Shown: positions 51,513-52,232 of the stretch, piece after piece
How the letters are laid out: every line of letters begins with the position of its first letter
Numbering within the stretch: the first letter of the stretch is position 1
Origin: an uncultured bacterium
GTDB lineage: Bacteria; Actinomycetota; Coriobacteriia; Coriobacteriales; Atopobiaceae
Length of the DNA stretch: 52,232 nt
Direction of reading: 5' to 3'
Assembly: GCA_905214865.1 (NCBI GenBank)
Contig: CAJMNO010000016.1
Coordinates: 1 to 52,232 of the forward strand
The notes under the pieces: generated by a model
Database searches by the model: none
Told to the model about the DNA's origin: nothing
What the model saw: only the letters and a program-made list of their open reading frames with translations
Program-made: the position numbers and the translations under genes

Positions 51513-51647
51513 GGGGCTCCCCTCCATCGGAACGTGGTGCGGCGTGAATCCTGTGGGGTGGTTAGATGGGGGCGGCGCAGGCTGTGGGTCGCAGGCCTTC
51601 GCGACCCAGGCGCCGGCATGCAGTCCGGCCGTTCGTGACCCTCACTT

Positions 51648-51712
51648 GTTGATTCGTCAACATCTTAAGGCTGTATTGTCCGTCTGCAAGCACAAGTTGT
51701 TGCGTCGTCAAC
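51648..51712 (-). promoter_or_regulatory. two MarR-like operators
   Basis: GTTGATTCGTCAAC (51648-51661) and GTTGCGTCGTCAAC (51699-51712) are dyads each followed by ATCT, 51 bp apart, about 135 bp upstream of the MarR start. Confidence 0.6.
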
Positions 51713-51769
51713 ATCTCAACACATGAGGGAGCCGCCAGGAACGGCATCTGGCCCGGCGCGAGGCGATGC

Positions 51770-51987
51770 CTGCTGAGGAATATCGAGTTGTGGCAATCCA
51801 GGCCCCGTCTCTGCCGAGGAAAGCCGACCTGTGGCAGCGAAAGGGTGCCGCCGTCGGCCACTATTCGACATTCCTCGGCGGCAGACGGCCTTCAGGGTCC
51901 CTCCCATTGCCACAGGTCCAATTTCCTCAGCAGCCAGCGGATGCCGGGGTCCCCTCCCATTGCCACAGGTCGACTTTTCTCAGCTGC
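51770..51987. repeat. R1 array f (2+3 units)
   Basis: Forward units are CTGAGGAATATCGAGTTG then TGGCAATC (51770-51799) and CCGAGGAAAGCCGACCTG then TGGCAGC (51812-51838). Reverse units lie at about 51858-51882, 51904-51934 and 51957-51987. Both TTGTGG and CTGTGG cores occur. Confidence 0.85.
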
Positions 51988-52232
51988 CTCCCCGCCGGCT
52001 AGGTCGGGGCGCCGGTTCGCCCGGCCTCTTTGAGCCGCTATCCTGGCTCAGGCGTTCTCCGAGGGCTCGTCGGCGAGGCCCAACCCCGCCTGCCGCCATC
52101 CCCAACAGCTTGCCGTCCCCAGGACAAGGACGCATGGAGGGAGCGGTGCGAGTGCCGCCTCCCGGACGCGTCACGGATGTTGATGTTCACTAAGAAGTGA
52201 CGCAGATGGTCACCGGAAATTGCGCATGGTGA
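51988..52232. other. non-coding right edge of the window
   Basis: No gene is supported. 52121-52156 is about 80% identical to the reverse complement of 11140-11174, which also borders an R1 array. Confidence 0.4.

Overview
The window is GC-rich, densely coding actinobacterial DNA with strong GGAG-type ribosome binding sites. It carries LPXTG-anchored pili, a Bacillota-like LytTR/DUF3021 pair, a pyrophosphate-type phosphofructokinase and leucine-rich BspA-like surface proteins. Together these suggest a host-associated member of the Coriobacteriia (Olsenella/Atopobiaceae-like). That placement is inferred from gene content, not from a marker gene. No rRNA, tRNA, CRISPR array, integrase or transposase gene was seen.

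Layout. 0-9.9 kb holds metabolic and repair genes: a lipoprotein, a DUF1805 protein, the class I ribonucleotide reductase pair nrdA-nrdB with two NrdR-like boxes, a tRNA-binding-domain protein, O-acetylhomoserine sulfhydrylase, the alkyltransferase Ogt and a nitroreductase. 11.4-15.6 kb is a MarR-regulated operon for a heterodimeric ABC exporter. 17-22.8 kb is a signalling cluster: a membrane-anchored DUF6591-like protein, a zinc-ribbon protein, an SPFH-SHOCT protein, a transmembrane Ser/Thr kinase and an XRE regulator. Three of its transcription units share one 17-bp upstream motif. 23.7-27.5 kb has a TetR/dehydrogenase pair, a lower-GC leucine-rich surface protein and a broken second copy of the dehydrogenase 3' end. 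27.6-33.8 kb is a three-gene pilus operon (thioester adhesin, minor pilin, major pilin) with no sortase gene in view. 34.1-36.9 kb is a translationally coupled pair, a ParB-like/BMP fusion and a metallophosphoesterase. 37-45.6 kb holds LysR/SDR, a VapBC-type toxin-antitoxin pair, a DMT transporter, a GNAT enzyme, LytTR/DUF3021, a flavoprotein, YaaA and a small unknown. 46-51.5 kb holds PPi-PFK, a Cys-containing mini-protein, an anchored surface protein, DegV and a second MarR.

The most unusual feature is non-coding. At least four families of 28-50 bp palindromic or inverted-repeat units, here called R1-R4, are packed as modular arrays into almost every long intergenic gap (7.88-8.41, 10.25-11.40, 15.78-16.95, 23.06-23.77, 41.66-41.91, 43.88-44.12, 47.33-47.52 and 51.77-51.99 kb). 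R1 and R3 are built as head-to-head groups of units that could fold into large nested hairpins. One R2-linker-R1 composite of about 0.7 kb occurs twice. I do not recognise these as a described repeat family.
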